A stretch of 5,707 nt of DNA, taken from assembly GCA_937959145.1 (NCBI GenBank), contig CALGMC010000219.1, positions 1 to 5,707 of the forward strand, read 5' to 3'. The notes beneath the pieces are model-generated. The model had not been told where the DNA came from. It saw nothing but the letters and a program-made list of their open reading frames with translations, and did no database searches. This document shows, in pieces, positions 1 to 5,707 of the stretch. Source of the stretch: an uncultured Chlorobiales bacterium (lineage in GTDB: Bacteria; Bacteroidota; Chlorobiia; Chlorobiales; Thermochlorobacteraceae). How positions within the stretch are numbered: the first letter of the stretch is position 1; each line of letters begins with the position of its first letter. Both the position numbers and the translations under genes were made by a program.

Positions 1-1281
1 GCCTTCGGGAAGAATCGTGCCGTAAGCCGCGCCAAGCTTGGCGGCAAATTCAGGATTGATTTCGATATTCGCCAAGCCTGTAATGCGTGAGCCTGCAAAA
101 AGTTCGCGCGTCCAACGCGATTCCCAAATCAAACTTTGCGTAAGAATTGCGCCCGATTCAATGTCTTTTTCAGGCCAAATTTTAATGTTGGAGCGAATCG
201 TTGCGCCGTTGCCGACCGTGCATTTATCGGCGATAAAGACTTGCTCTTCAATTTTAACCTCATCACCGATTTTGGCGTTGGCGCAAATGACGGTGAGCGT
301 AATTTTACACCCCTCACCAATGCGCGTATTTTCCCAGACGACGGTTTTATCGAGCCGAGTGCCATCGCCGATGTGAACATTATCGCCCACGACTGAATTG
401 TGAAGCACCACGCCATCGCCAATTTTGCAATTCTTGCCAATCAAAACCGTGCCCGAAAGTTTGCATTTGGCGAGGTCGACTTTGGCGGATTTGTGTGCAT
501 AAATGCCCGTCGCTAATTTTTCGTAGCCCTCATAAAAATCAATCATCACGCGACCGTGCAAGCAATCCAAATGCGCCTCTTGATACTCGGCGAGCGTGCC
601 GACATCGCGCCAATAGCCATCGGCGATGTAGCCGTAAAGCCCCAAGTTTTCGCGAAGCATTTTCGGGAATAAATCTTTTGAGAAATCGTAATCTTCGCGA
701 TAGGGAATTAAATCCATCACCTCACGCTCCAAAATGTAGATGCCTGTGTTAATCGTGTCGCTGAAGACTTCACCCCACGAAGGTTTCTCGAGAAAGCGCG
801 TAACCTTGCCGTCTTTGTCCGTTATCACGACGCCAAATTGAAGTGGATTCTTGACGCGCGTCAGCACCATTGTGGCTTTTGCGCCGCGTTCTTGATGATA
901 GGCGACGGCTTTGGCAAGGTCAAAGTCGGTGAGCACATCGCCGCTGATGACGATAAAGCGACCGTCAATGAAATCATATGCGTTGCGCACGCTACCGGCT
1001 GTGCCGTAATCGGCATCGGCTTGAATGTAGTTCATCTTGAAGCCGAATTTCTTGCCGTCGCCGAAGTAGTTGCGAATATGTTCGGGTTGATAGTAAAGAA
1101 GCGAGGTAATTTCCTTAACGCCGTAGTTTTTAAGGAGGTTGGCGATGTGGTGCATCATGGGGCGATTCATCATCGGAACGAGCGGCTTTGGAATGTTGAT
1201 GGTGAGTGGGCGCAGGCGTGTTCCGAATCCCCCTGCCATTAAAATTGCTTTACGAATCCCTGAATCTTTGAAATCAGACAT
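1..1281 (-). CDS. Nucleotidyltransferase / phosphohexomutase fusion (N-terminal 427 residues, partial)
   Basis: This gene was read by translating the minus strand. It is open from ATG at 1281 to the window edge, so the C-terminus is missing. Residues 9-240 form a sugar-phosphate nucleotidyltransferase domain: the nucleotide-binding signature GGFGTRLRPLT at 17-27, KPLVP at 32-36, YGTAGS at 92-97, the metal-site region SGD at 113-115, FLEKP at 163-167, NTGIY at 178-182 and WRDVGT at 224-229. Residues of about 260-380 show left-handed beta-helix hexapeptide character (repeated I-G-[DEN] turns). Residues 399-427 (RITGLANIEINPEFAAKLGAAYG region) match the linker and beginning of the phosphoglucomutase/phosphomannomutase domain in the long fusion proteins of about 830 residues annotated as mannose-1-phosphate guanylyltransferase. 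It should make an NDP-hexose from hexose-1-phosphate in the cytoplasm; the sugar and base are not determined by the sequence. No other in-frame start lies just upstream, and there is no clear Shine-Dalgarno site. The nucleotidyltransferase call is very secure; the fusion is likely. Confidence 0.93.
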   Translation of the reverse strand, partial: MSDFKDSGIRKAILMAGGFGTRLRPLTINIPKPLVPMMNRPMMHHIANLLKNYGVKEITSLLYYQPEHIRNYFGDGKKFGFKMNYIQADADYGTAGSVRNAYDFIDGRFIVISGDVLTDFDLAKAVAYHQERGAKATMVLTRVKNPLQFGVVITDKDGKVTRFLEKPSWGEVFSDTINTGIYILEREVMDLIPYREDYDFSKDLFPKMLRENLGLYGYIADGYWRDVGTLAEYQEAHLDCLHGRVMIDFYEGYEKLATGIYAHKSAKVDLAKCKLSGTVLIGKNCKIGDGVVLHNSVVGDNVHIGDGTRLDKTVVWENTRIGEGCKITLTVICANAKIGDEVKIEEQVFIADKCTVGNGATIRSNIKIWPEKDIESGAILTQSLIWESRWTRELFAGSRITGLANIEINPEFAAKLGAAYGTILPEG

Positions 1282-1289
1282 TGGTGAAA

Positions 1290-1318
1290 ATGTTAAACAA
1301 GTTGGTGAGATGTGTAAA
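1290..1318 (-). promoter_or_regulatory. Candidate promoter for the nucleotidyltransferase gene
   Basis: On the minus strand, TTTACA (1313-1318) and TAACAT (1290-1295) are separated by exactly 17 bp, matching the sigma-70 pattern at 5/6 and 4/6 positions. A start about 7 bases beyond the -10 box would fall almost on the ATG at 1281, giving a nearly leaderless mRNA, which would agree with the absence of a Shine-Dalgarno site. A competing Bacteroides-type reading is TTTG (1345-1348) with an 18-bp spacer to TATTTTAC (1319-1326), which matches the -7 box only in part. Neither can be settled from sequence alone. Confidence 0.28.
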
Positions 1319-1330
1319 GTAAAATACGCA

Positions 1331-1348
1331 TTTGTGCGGAATCACAAA
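1331..1348. promoter_or_regulatory. Inverted repeat in divergent intergenic region, possible operator
   Basis: TTTGTG (1331-1336) and CACAAA (1343-1348) form a perfect 6-bp dyad around a 6-bp centre. It extends to 8 bp with GC (1328-1329) and GC (1349-1350) if A1330 is bulged out. It lies between two divergently transcribed sugar-related genes and overlaps the TTTG of one candidate promoter of the minus-strand gene, which is the placement expected of a repressor or activator site. The half-sites resemble those of CRP/FNR-family regulators, but the spacing (TGTG-N6-CACA) is two bases shorter than the classical CRP site. A chance dyad remains quite possible. Confidence 0.3.
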
Positions 1349-1424
1349 GCCCGACCGTAGCCCGAAAAAAGAAGGTATATTTCACTCGCTCAAAAATTGT
1401 CGGTCATAACTTGATGGCGAAATC

Positions 1425-2132
1425 GTGAAACTCAGCATTATCATTCCCGCCTATAACGAAGCCGAAACGATAGCGCGTCTCATCGAGAGCATTCACCGTG
1501 TTGCCCTTCCACTTGAAAAAGAACTCATTGTGATTGACGATGCCTCAACCGATGGCACAAAGAACATTGCGCTTGAATTGCTCCGCGACCATAAAATCCA
1601 GCATCTTTACAGGCATTCAACCAATCAAGGCAAAGGTCGAGCGGTGCGCGAAGGATTGCGCTTTGCATCGGGAGAAATTGTGCTGATTCAAGACGCCGAC
1701 CTTGAATACGCGCCGAGCGATTACGGCAAAATGCTTGCTCCAATTTTGAACAATCATGCCGACATCGTCTTCGGCTCTCGTTTCAAACAAAATCCACGTG
1801 AGGAAAAAAGCGGTGCATACTTCTTCAACACGCTGGCAAATCGCATGCTCACATTTCTTGCCAACCAATTTTCGGGATTGCGCCTTTCCGACATCGCCGC
1901 CTGCTACAAAGCATTTCGCCGCGAGGTGCTCATGCGCCTGACGATTGAAGAGCCGCGTTTCAGCATCGATGCCGAACTTGTGATGAAGTGCGCTAAACTC
2001 ATGCGCGAAAAAGGCGTGAAAATTGTAGAAGTAGAAATCGAATATCGTGCTCGAAGTTTTAAGGAAGGAAAAAAAATTAGGTGGCACGACGCTTTCAGTG
2101 TGCTTCGTGCGATTTGGAAGTATCGCGCATAA
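1425..2132 (+). CDS. Family-2 glycosyltransferase, polyprenyl-phosphate mannosyl/glucosyltransferase type
   Basis: This is a complete 235-residue GT-A fold glycosyltransferase of family GT2. It shows IIIPAYNE at 5-12, the nucleotide-binding acidic pair in IDDASTDGT at 37-45, GKGRAVREG at 69-77, the metal-binding DxD as D90-A-D92, and GSRF at 117-120. It also has the subgroup features SDIAACYKAFR at 155-165, FSIDAE at 179-184 and EGKKIRWHDAF near the C-terminus. These place it with DPM1/DpgS-like enzymes, which move mannose or glucose from an NDP-sugar to polyprenyl phosphate at the cytoplasmic membrane face. It has no C-terminal transmembrane segments, so it would be soluble or peripheral. 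Start: the frame has a TAA at 1407-1409 and only one start codon, GTG at 1425, before the conserved strand; no clear Shine-Dalgarno site is present. It is divergent from the nucleotidyltransferase gene, whose product could supply the donor. Family is secure; donor and acceptor are inferred. Confidence 0.93.
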   Translation: MKLSIIIPAYNEAETIARLIESIHRVALPLEKELIVIDDASTDGTKNIALELLRDHKIQHLYRHSTNQGKGRAVREGLRFASGEIVLIQDADLEYAPSDYGKMLAPILNNHADIVFGSRFKQNPREEKSGAYFFNTLANRMLTFLANQFSGLRLSDIAACYKAFRREVLMRLTIEEPRFSIDAELVMKCAKLMREKGVKIVEVEIEYRARSFKEGKKIRWHDAFSVLRAIWKYRA

Positions 2133-2166
2133 AAAACGCTGAACGCTTGTTTGGAGCGTCAGCGTT
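2131..2166 (-). terminator. Rho-independent terminator of the small minus-strand gene
   Basis: The left arm AACGCTGAACGCT (2135-2147) and right arm AGCGTCAGCGTT (2155-2166) pair over 12 bp with one bulged base (A2142) and a 7-base loop. On the minus strand the stem runs directly into TTTTTT (2136-2131), a textbook intrinsic terminator starting about 10 bases after the stop codon of the 130-residue gene. On the plus strand the stem has no following U-run, so it would stop glycosyltransferase transcripts less well. The U-tract overlaps the glycosyltransferase stop codon, making a very compact convergent junction. Confidence 0.85.
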
Positions 2167-2176
2167 GCGGATTCAA

Positions 2177-2569
2177 TCAACTCGTTACTTTCTTGAAAAA
2201 CGTGATGACGCCGTCTAAAACCGTTGCAGGAATTTTCGAGACGATGCGCACCGCCTCATAAGCGTCGTCGATGGCGGGCGGCGTGCCAAATGTGGACGCA
2301 AGTCCATCGCCGTAGCCGTAGCGTTCTCCGTTTGGATTTTTTTCCAGCTTGCCTGTGGTCATTTTGGGCACGGTCGATGCACCTTCAACTTTGGGTGCAG
2401 GCTTTGCAACCGCCGTTACGGGCTTTGCCGCAGCCGCGGGCGCAGGTTTCGGAGCGGCGGCAGGCGTTTCAGCGGGCGTATCCGCTTTGGCTTCGGGCGC
2501 GGCACCTTTGGCTTGCTGCTCAGCAAGTTTCTTTTGCATCATCGGGGAAAGTTTCTTTGGCTCTGCCAT
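2177..2569 (-). CDS. Unrecognised 130-residue Ala/Pro/Lys-rich protein
   Basis: I do not recognise this protein. It begins with a charged, probably helical segment (residues 5-21, Lys/Gln-rich) without a signal peptide. A low-complexity linker of Ala, Pro, Lys and Glu follows (about 22-62). A more ordinary C-terminal part comes last: Gly/Tyr-rich NPNGERYGYGDGLASTFGTP (78-97), then a likely amphipathic helix from about 101 to the basic end FFKKVTS. It has no cysteine or tryptophan. This looks like a tethered small domain: a flexible arm holding a C-terminal peptide that could bind a membrane surface or a protein partner. The gene is well supported as real: an AAAGGAG Shine-Dalgarno site 9 bases before the ATG, a Bacteroides-type promoter upstream, and a strong terminator after the stop. 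It stands alone between convergent and divergent neighbours, so context gives no function. Ala/Pro-rich arms occur in many unrelated proteins, including the green sulfur bacterial PscB, but the cysteines of that ferredoxin-like protein are absent here. Confidence 0.87.
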   Translation of the reverse strand: MAEPKKLSPMMQKKLAEQQAKGAAPEAKADTPAETPAAAPKPAPAAAAKPVTAVAKPAPKVEGASTVPKMTTGKLEKNPNGERYGYGDGLASTFGTPPAIDDAYEAVRIVSKIPATVLDGVITFFKKVTS

Positions 2570-2578
2570 AATTCAAAT

Positions 2579-2585
2579 CTCCTTT
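2579..2585 (-). promoter_or_regulatory. Strong Shine-Dalgarno site of the small gene
   Basis: On the minus strand AAAGGAG lies 9 bases upstream of the ATG at 2569. It fixes this start codon. It is the only clear Shine-Dalgarno site in the window; the other three starts lack one. Confidence 0.85.
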
Positions 2586-2629
2586 TTGAACAGCCGTTAA
2601 GTGTAATGGTATGTCTAAATTGCTTCATT

Positions 2630-2660
2630 CAAAGTTACGCCGCGCAAAAAGGTTTTCAAA
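2630..2660 (-). promoter_or_regulatory. Bacteroidota-type promoter of the small gene
   Basis: On the minus strand TTTG (2657-2660) is followed after exactly 19 bp by TAACTTTG (2630-2637). This matches the Bacteroides/Flavobacterium primary-sigma consensus, a -33 TTTG and a -7 TAnnTTTG box, at every defined base. Transcription should begin near 2622-2625 and give a leader of roughly 55 nt that contains the Shine-Dalgarno site. The site has the correct orientation and distance for the 130-residue gene and is the best evidence in the window for the taxonomic group. Confidence 0.72.
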
Positions 2661-2757
2661 CTTCAAGCGTGTTTCATTCGGACGATTTAGCCTTTTTATG
2701 TGAACGCAACTCGTAAGCAATCGCAAGAGCAAAGGAACGTCTTTGAACGCAAATCTG

Positions 2758-2763
2758 TATAAT
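2758..2763 (+). promoter_or_regulatory. mfd: Candidate -10 box for mfd
   Basis: A perfect TATAAT lies 64 bases before the mfd start codon, and read on to 2765 (TATAATTG) it misses the Bacteroides TAnnTTTG box by one base. No good -35 or -33 element sits at the right distance: TTTG at 2742-2745 is too close. Transcription from here would begin inside the first copy of the 17-bp repeat. It is the best candidate on this strand but is weakly supported. Confidence 0.35.
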
Positions 2764-2764
2764 T

Positions 2765-2815
2765 GCACAATTCAATTTGATGCACGATTCAATTTGATGC
2801 ACGATTCAATTTGAA
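2765..2815 (+). repeat. Three-copy 17-bp tandem repeat upstream of mfd
   Basis: The unit GCACGATTCAATTTGAT occurs at 2782-2798 exactly, at 2765-2781 with A in place of G at 2769, and at 2799-2815 with A instead of T at the last base. The array ends 11 bases before the mfd ATG. Read on the plus strand, each unit carries ATG CAC GAT TCA ATT TGA, and the TGA of one overlaps the ATG of the next (TGATG). ATG-started mini-ORFs are thus at 2780-2797 and 2797-2814, and a TTG-started version is at 2763-2780. The array occupies the presumed 5' leader of mfd. It may be simple slippage; a role is unproven. Confidence 0.93.
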
Positions 2816-2826
2816 CAAACCAACGA

Positions 2827-5707
2827 ATGAATCTAAATCACGCCGCTTCTCCAACGGAAGCCCTTCGCATTGAGAGCGAAAAAATTTCGCTCGCGAATTT
2901 CATTTCAAAAATTTCACACATTCCCTCACTGCTTGCGCTCCACCAAAAACGACAACTTCCAACAAGAAAATTAACTGTTTCAGGACTTCAAGGCTCGCTC
3001 TCATCGTTGGTAATTGCCGAAGTGTTTAAGCAAGAACAAGCCTCAGTGCTACTCATCTGCAACGACGAAGACATCGAGCGATACGAAAATGACTTGCCGA
3101 TTCTTTTGGGCAAAGAAACCCTGATTGATTTTACCGCTGAAGCCTCGCTGGCACTCTCGTTGCTCCTTTCCAACGAAAAGAAATTGATTCTCAGCACGCC
3201 TGCGGAATTGTGCCGAAAAGTCTTGCCGAAAACGCTCTCTCAAACAAGAAAACTCACTATCAAGCAAGGCGAAACGATTGGCTACGCACGTCTGGAAGAG
3301 TTTCTCGTCAAAAACGGATTCAATCGCAAAGACTTCATCGAGGAAGAGGGCGATTTTGCCGTGCGCGGCTCTATCGTTGATGTCTTTTCGTTTGATGCAA
3401 AAGAGGCGATTCGCCTTGAATTTTTCGGCGACGAAGTAGACTCCATTCGCACCATTGATGTCGAATCTCAACTTTCAAAAGAGAAAATTTCGGAAGCGGA
3501 ACTTGTTGCTAATTTGGCACAAGCCGCGCCTGAATCGGAGTCGCTCTTGGATTACCTCCGCCCGCAAAGCCTTGTCATTACTGACAACACGCTCGACTAC
3601 GGTGCCGATGTGGAAAAATCGGACTTCTTCAAAAAAGAGGAAATCGTGGCAAAGTTGGGAGCGTTCCGACAACTTGAAATTCAAAAAATCGGAAAAGGTG
3701 AAATTGAGTTTGGCGCACGCACGCAACAAAAATTCAACTCGAACTTTTCCGAATTTGGTAAAGCGATTCGGCGCGACCATGAGCGCGGAAGAAGCGTGGT
3801 GTTCGCCTCAACTTCGCAAAAAGAGACGAAAGAAATTATCGAGTTTTTAGAAGCCGAAACCGAAAGAGACGCCGAGCAAGAGAGCGAAGTAAGAGAGTTG
3901 GTGATTAACACGATTGCTGAAAATTTCTACGAAGGCTTTGTTTTTGAAGGCATCTCGCTCTACACTGAATCCGATGTTTTCGGAAAACTGCATTCGCGCA
4001 AGCGGCACAAGAAGCGCAAGCGTCGGCAGATTTCGCTGCGCGAATTACGCGCGCTCAAAGTTGGCGATTACATCGTGCATGAAGATTACGGCATTGGCGT
4101 GTTCATGGGCATGGAACGCATTTCGGCGGGCAATTCCGAGCAAGAAGCCGTGCTGGTGCAATACGACAAAGGCGACCGTCTTTATGTGAATCTTCAAAAC
4201 TTGCATCTGCTCTCGAAGTATTCTTCGGCGGAAGGCGCAAAACCTGTGCTCTCGCGGCTTGGTTCAGAGAAGTGGAACGCGCAAAAGGAAAAAATCAAGA
4301 AGCGGCTCAAAGATATTGCGCGCAACCTAATTCAACTTTACGCCAAGCGCAAAGCCACGCAAGGCTTCGCACATAAGCCCGACAGCATTTGGCAACGCGA
4401 ATTTGAAGCGGCATTTATTTTCGAAGAAACCCCCGACCAACTCGCCGCCATTGAAGCCGTCAAAGCCGATATGATGTCACCCTCGCCGATGGATAGGCTC
4501 ATCTGCGGCGATGCAGGATTTGGCAAAACGGAAGTTGCGATGCGCGCCGCCTTCAAAGCCGTTGAATCGGGAAAGCAAGTCGCCGTGCTTGTGCCGACAA
4601 CCATTCTCGCGCATCAACATTTCAACAGTTTCAAGTTGCGCTTCCAAAATTTCCCCGTGCGCATTGAAGTGCTTTCGCGTTTTATCTCTGCAAAAGAAGC
4701 CAAACGAATTGCGGAACGAATAAAATCGGGCGAGGTCGATATCGTCATCGGAACGCATCGCATCATTTCAAAAGATATTCAGTTCAAAGATTTGGGCTTG
4801 TTTATCATCGATGAAGAACAGCACTTTGGCGTTGCGGCAAAAGAAAAACTGCGCGAGCAATTTCCGACCGTCGATACGCTTATCCTGACTGCCACACCGA
4901 TTCCGCGCACCCTGCAATTTTCAATGATGGGCGCACGCGACCTTTCCATCATTTCAACGCCGCCGAAAAACCGACAGCCGATTGAAACCCTCGTGCATGA
5001 GTATGACGAAGACCTGCTTCAAGAAGCCGTTTCGCGAGAGTTAGGACGCGGCGGGCAAGTCTTCATTCTCAACAATCGCATTAACACGCTTGGCGATATG
5101 CTCGACACAGTCAAACGACTTGTGCCAAAAGCGCGTATCGGAATCGGACACGGACAAATGCCGACCAAAGAACTCGAGCAAGTGATGCTCGACTTTCTGC
5201 AAAAAGAACTCAACGTGCTGATATGCACCACGATTATTGAATCGGGGTTGGATATTTCCAATGTCAATACCATCATCATTAACCGCGCCGATATGTTCGG
5301 ACTTTCGGATTTGTATCAACTGCGCGGGCGCGTTGGACGCAGTGACCGAAAAGCCTATTGCTATCTCTTTACGCCGCCGCCTTCAACACTCACACAAGAC
5401 GCGCTCCAACGCCTTGCCGCTATTGAAGAATTTACCGAACTCGGTTCGGGCTTCAACGTCGCACTGAGAGATTTGGATATTCGCGGAGCAGGCAATTTGC
5501 TCGGTGCAGAGCAATCAGGATTTGTCTTTGATTTGGGATTCGATTTGTATCAAAAAATTCTCGAGGAAGCCGTCGCTGAAATTAAGTCGACGGAGTTTCA
5601 AAACCTCTTCAAAGAAGCAGAGAAGCGGAAAGAATCGGCAGAGAAGCCGTGTGAAGTTACCTTTTTCTTCAACGCGCTCATTCCAAGTTTTTATGTTGAA
5701 TCGGCGT
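2827..5707 (+). CDS. mfd: Transcription-repair coupling factor Mfd (N-terminal 960 residues, partial)
   Basis: Mfd is a DNA translocase that binds RNA polymerase stalled at a lesion, pushes it off, and recruits UvrA for nucleotide excision repair. In order: a UvrB-like module (about 30-340), with a degenerate P-loop region SGLQGSLSS at 52-60 and the conserved EEGDFAVRGSIVDVF at 173-187; a basic linker (391-400); the RNA-polymerase-interacting domain (about 403-480), with VGDYIVHEDYGIGVF at 412-426; and a superfamily-2 motor with Walker A GDAGFGKTE at 561-569, motif II DEEQ at 662-665, motif III TATPIPRT at 688-695, motif V TTIIESGLDI at 801-810 and motif VI QLRGRVGRS at 831-839. The TRG translocation motif follows at about 870-900 (DLDIRGAGNLLGAEQSG). 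The Walker A has Ala where many homologues, including that of E. coli, have Val. The frame is open to the window edge; by comparison with the 1148-residue E. coli protein, about 150 C-terminal residues (domain 7) are missing. ATG 2827 is the first start after an in-frame TGA at 2812-2814; there is no Shine-Dalgarno site. Confidence 0.98.
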   Translation, partial: MNLNHAASPTEALRIESEKISLANFISKISHIPSLLALHQKRQLPTRKLTVSGLQGSLSSLVIAEVFKQEQASVLLICNDEDIERYENDLPILLGKETLIDFTAEASLALSLLLSNEKKLILSTPAELCRKVLPKTLSQTRKLTIKQGETIGYARLEEFLVKNGFNRKDFIEEEGDFAVRGSIVDVFSFDAKEAIRLEFFGDEVDSIRTIDVESQLSKEKISEAELVANLAQAAPESESLLDYLRPQSLVITDNTLDYGADVEKSDFFKKEEIVAKLGAFRQLEIQKIGKGEIEFGARTQQKFNSNFSEFGKAIRRDHERGRSVVFASTSQKETKEIIEFLEAETERDAEQESEVRELVINTIAENFYEGFVFEGISLYTESDVFGKLHSRKRHKKRKRRQISLRELRALKVGDYIVHEDYGIGVFMGMERISAGNSEQEAVLVQYDKGDRLYVNLQNLHLLSKYSSAEGAKPVLSRLGSEKWNAQKEKIKKRLKDIARNLIQLYAKRKATQGFAHKPDSIWQREFEAAFIFEETPDQLAAIEAVKADMMSPSPMDRLICGDAGFGKTEVAMRAAFKAVESGKQVAVLVPTTILAHQHFNSFKLRFQNFPVRIEVLSRFISAKEAKRIAERIKSGEVDIVIGTHRIISKDIQFKDLGLFIIDEEQHFGVAAKEKLREQFPTVDTLILTATPIPRTLQFSMMGARDLSIISTPPKNRQPIETLVHEYDEDLLQEAVSRELGRGGQVFILNNRINTLGDMLDTVKRLVPKARIGIGHGQMPTKELEQVMLDFLQKELNVLICTTIIESGLDISNVNTIIINRADMFGLSDLYQLRGRVGRSDRKAYCYLFTPPPSTLTQDALQRLAAIEEFTELGSGFNVALRDLDIRGAGNLLGAEQSGFVFDLGFDLYQKILEEAVAEIKSTEFQNLFKEAEKRKESAEKPCEVTFFFNALIPSFYVESA
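2874..2892 (+). repeat. Perfect 8-bp inverted repeat inside early mfd codons
   Basis: GAGCGAAA (2874-2881) and TTTCGCTC (2885-2892) are perfect reverse complements separated by AAA, covering roughly codons 16-22 of mfd. In RNA this would be a small stable hairpin about 45 bases after the start codon. No U-tract follows, so it is not an intrinsic terminator. It may be only a by-product of codon choice. Confidence 0.6.

Noticed and set aside
38..1242. Several plus-strand open frames of 73-134 codons opposite the nucleotidyltransferase
   Set aside because: They lie antisense to a strongly conserved protein, have no family motifs and show atypical composition; they are shadows of the minus-strand gene.
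1376..1383. TATATTTC as a Bacteroides-type -7 box for the glycosyltransferase
   Set aside because: It misses the final G and has no TTTG at a 17-23 bp distance upstream, so it is too weak to call.
1617..2180. 187-codon minus-strand frame opposite the glycosyltransferase
   Set aside because: The plus strand carries clear GT2 motifs throughout. The antisense frame has no recognisable domain and runs through the convergent terminator.
2349..2600. Plus-strand Ala/Gly-rich frame opposite the small protein
   Set aside because: Its composition is the mirror of the Ala/Pro codons on the other strand. The minus frame has the Shine-Dalgarno site, promoter and terminator.
2661..2757. Possible extra small gene or structured RNA between the small gene's promoter and the mfd -10 box
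   Set aside because: No convincing start with a ribosome-binding site and no strong stem were seen; nothing can be supported here.
2765..2815. Tandem repeat as a CRISPR array or replication-origin iterons
   Set aside because: The copies abut without spacers, which excludes CRISPR. Only three short copies exist, and there is no replication gene or DnaA-box cluster nearby.
3960..4030. Highly basic run in Mfd (residues 391-400) that might be an insertion or nuclear-type signal
   Set aside because: It falls in the variable linker before the RNA-polymerase-interacting domain, where Mfd homologues are often Lys/Arg-rich; nothing suggests an inserted element.

Overview
The window looks like an ordinary chromosomal segment of a free-living bacterium, most likely from the Bacteroidota/Chlorobiota side of the tree. 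The evidence is a close match to the Bacteroides-type promoter (TTTG, 19-bp spacer, TAACTTTG) in front of one gene, three genes without a convincing Shine-Dalgarno site, and mid-range base composition (a little under 50% GC by eye). A Chlorobiota lineage is plausible but not proven. There are no tRNA or rRNA genes, insertion sequences, phage genes or CRISPR arrays, and no stretch of 300 bases without a gene.

Layout: (1) Positions 1-1281, minus strand: the first 427 residues of a sugar-nucleotide enzyme with a nucleotidyltransferase domain, a left-handed beta-helix region, and the beginning of what looks like a phosphoglucomutase/phosphomannomutase domain that continues beyond the window. (2) Positions 1282-1424: a divergent intergenic region with candidate promoters and a dyad that could be an operator. 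(3) Positions 1425-2132, plus strand: a family-2 glycosyltransferase of the polyprenyl-phosphate mannosyl/glucosyltransferase type, starting at GTG. (4) Positions 2133-2176: a convergent junction with a strong hairpin whose U-tract serves the minus-strand gene. (5) Positions 2177-2569, minus strand: an unrecognised 130-residue Ala/Pro/Lys-rich protein with its own promoter, Shine-Dalgarno site and terminator. (6) Positions 2570-2826: a divergent intergenic region ending in a three-copy 17-bp tandem repeat. (7) Positions 2827-5707, plus strand: mfd, the transcription-repair coupling factor, 960 residues visible and cut off by the window edge.

The first two genes plausibly act in one theme: an NDP-hexose (possibly GDP-mannose) is made by the fused enzyme and transferred to a lipid carrier or other acceptor by the glycosyltransferase. 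mfd is an unrelated housekeeping repair gene. I found no clearly new multi-gene system. The items most worth a second look are the self-contained transcription unit of the orphan small protein, the 17-bp repeat upstream of mfd that encodes a chain of overlapping mini-ORFs, and the dyad between the two sugar-related genes.
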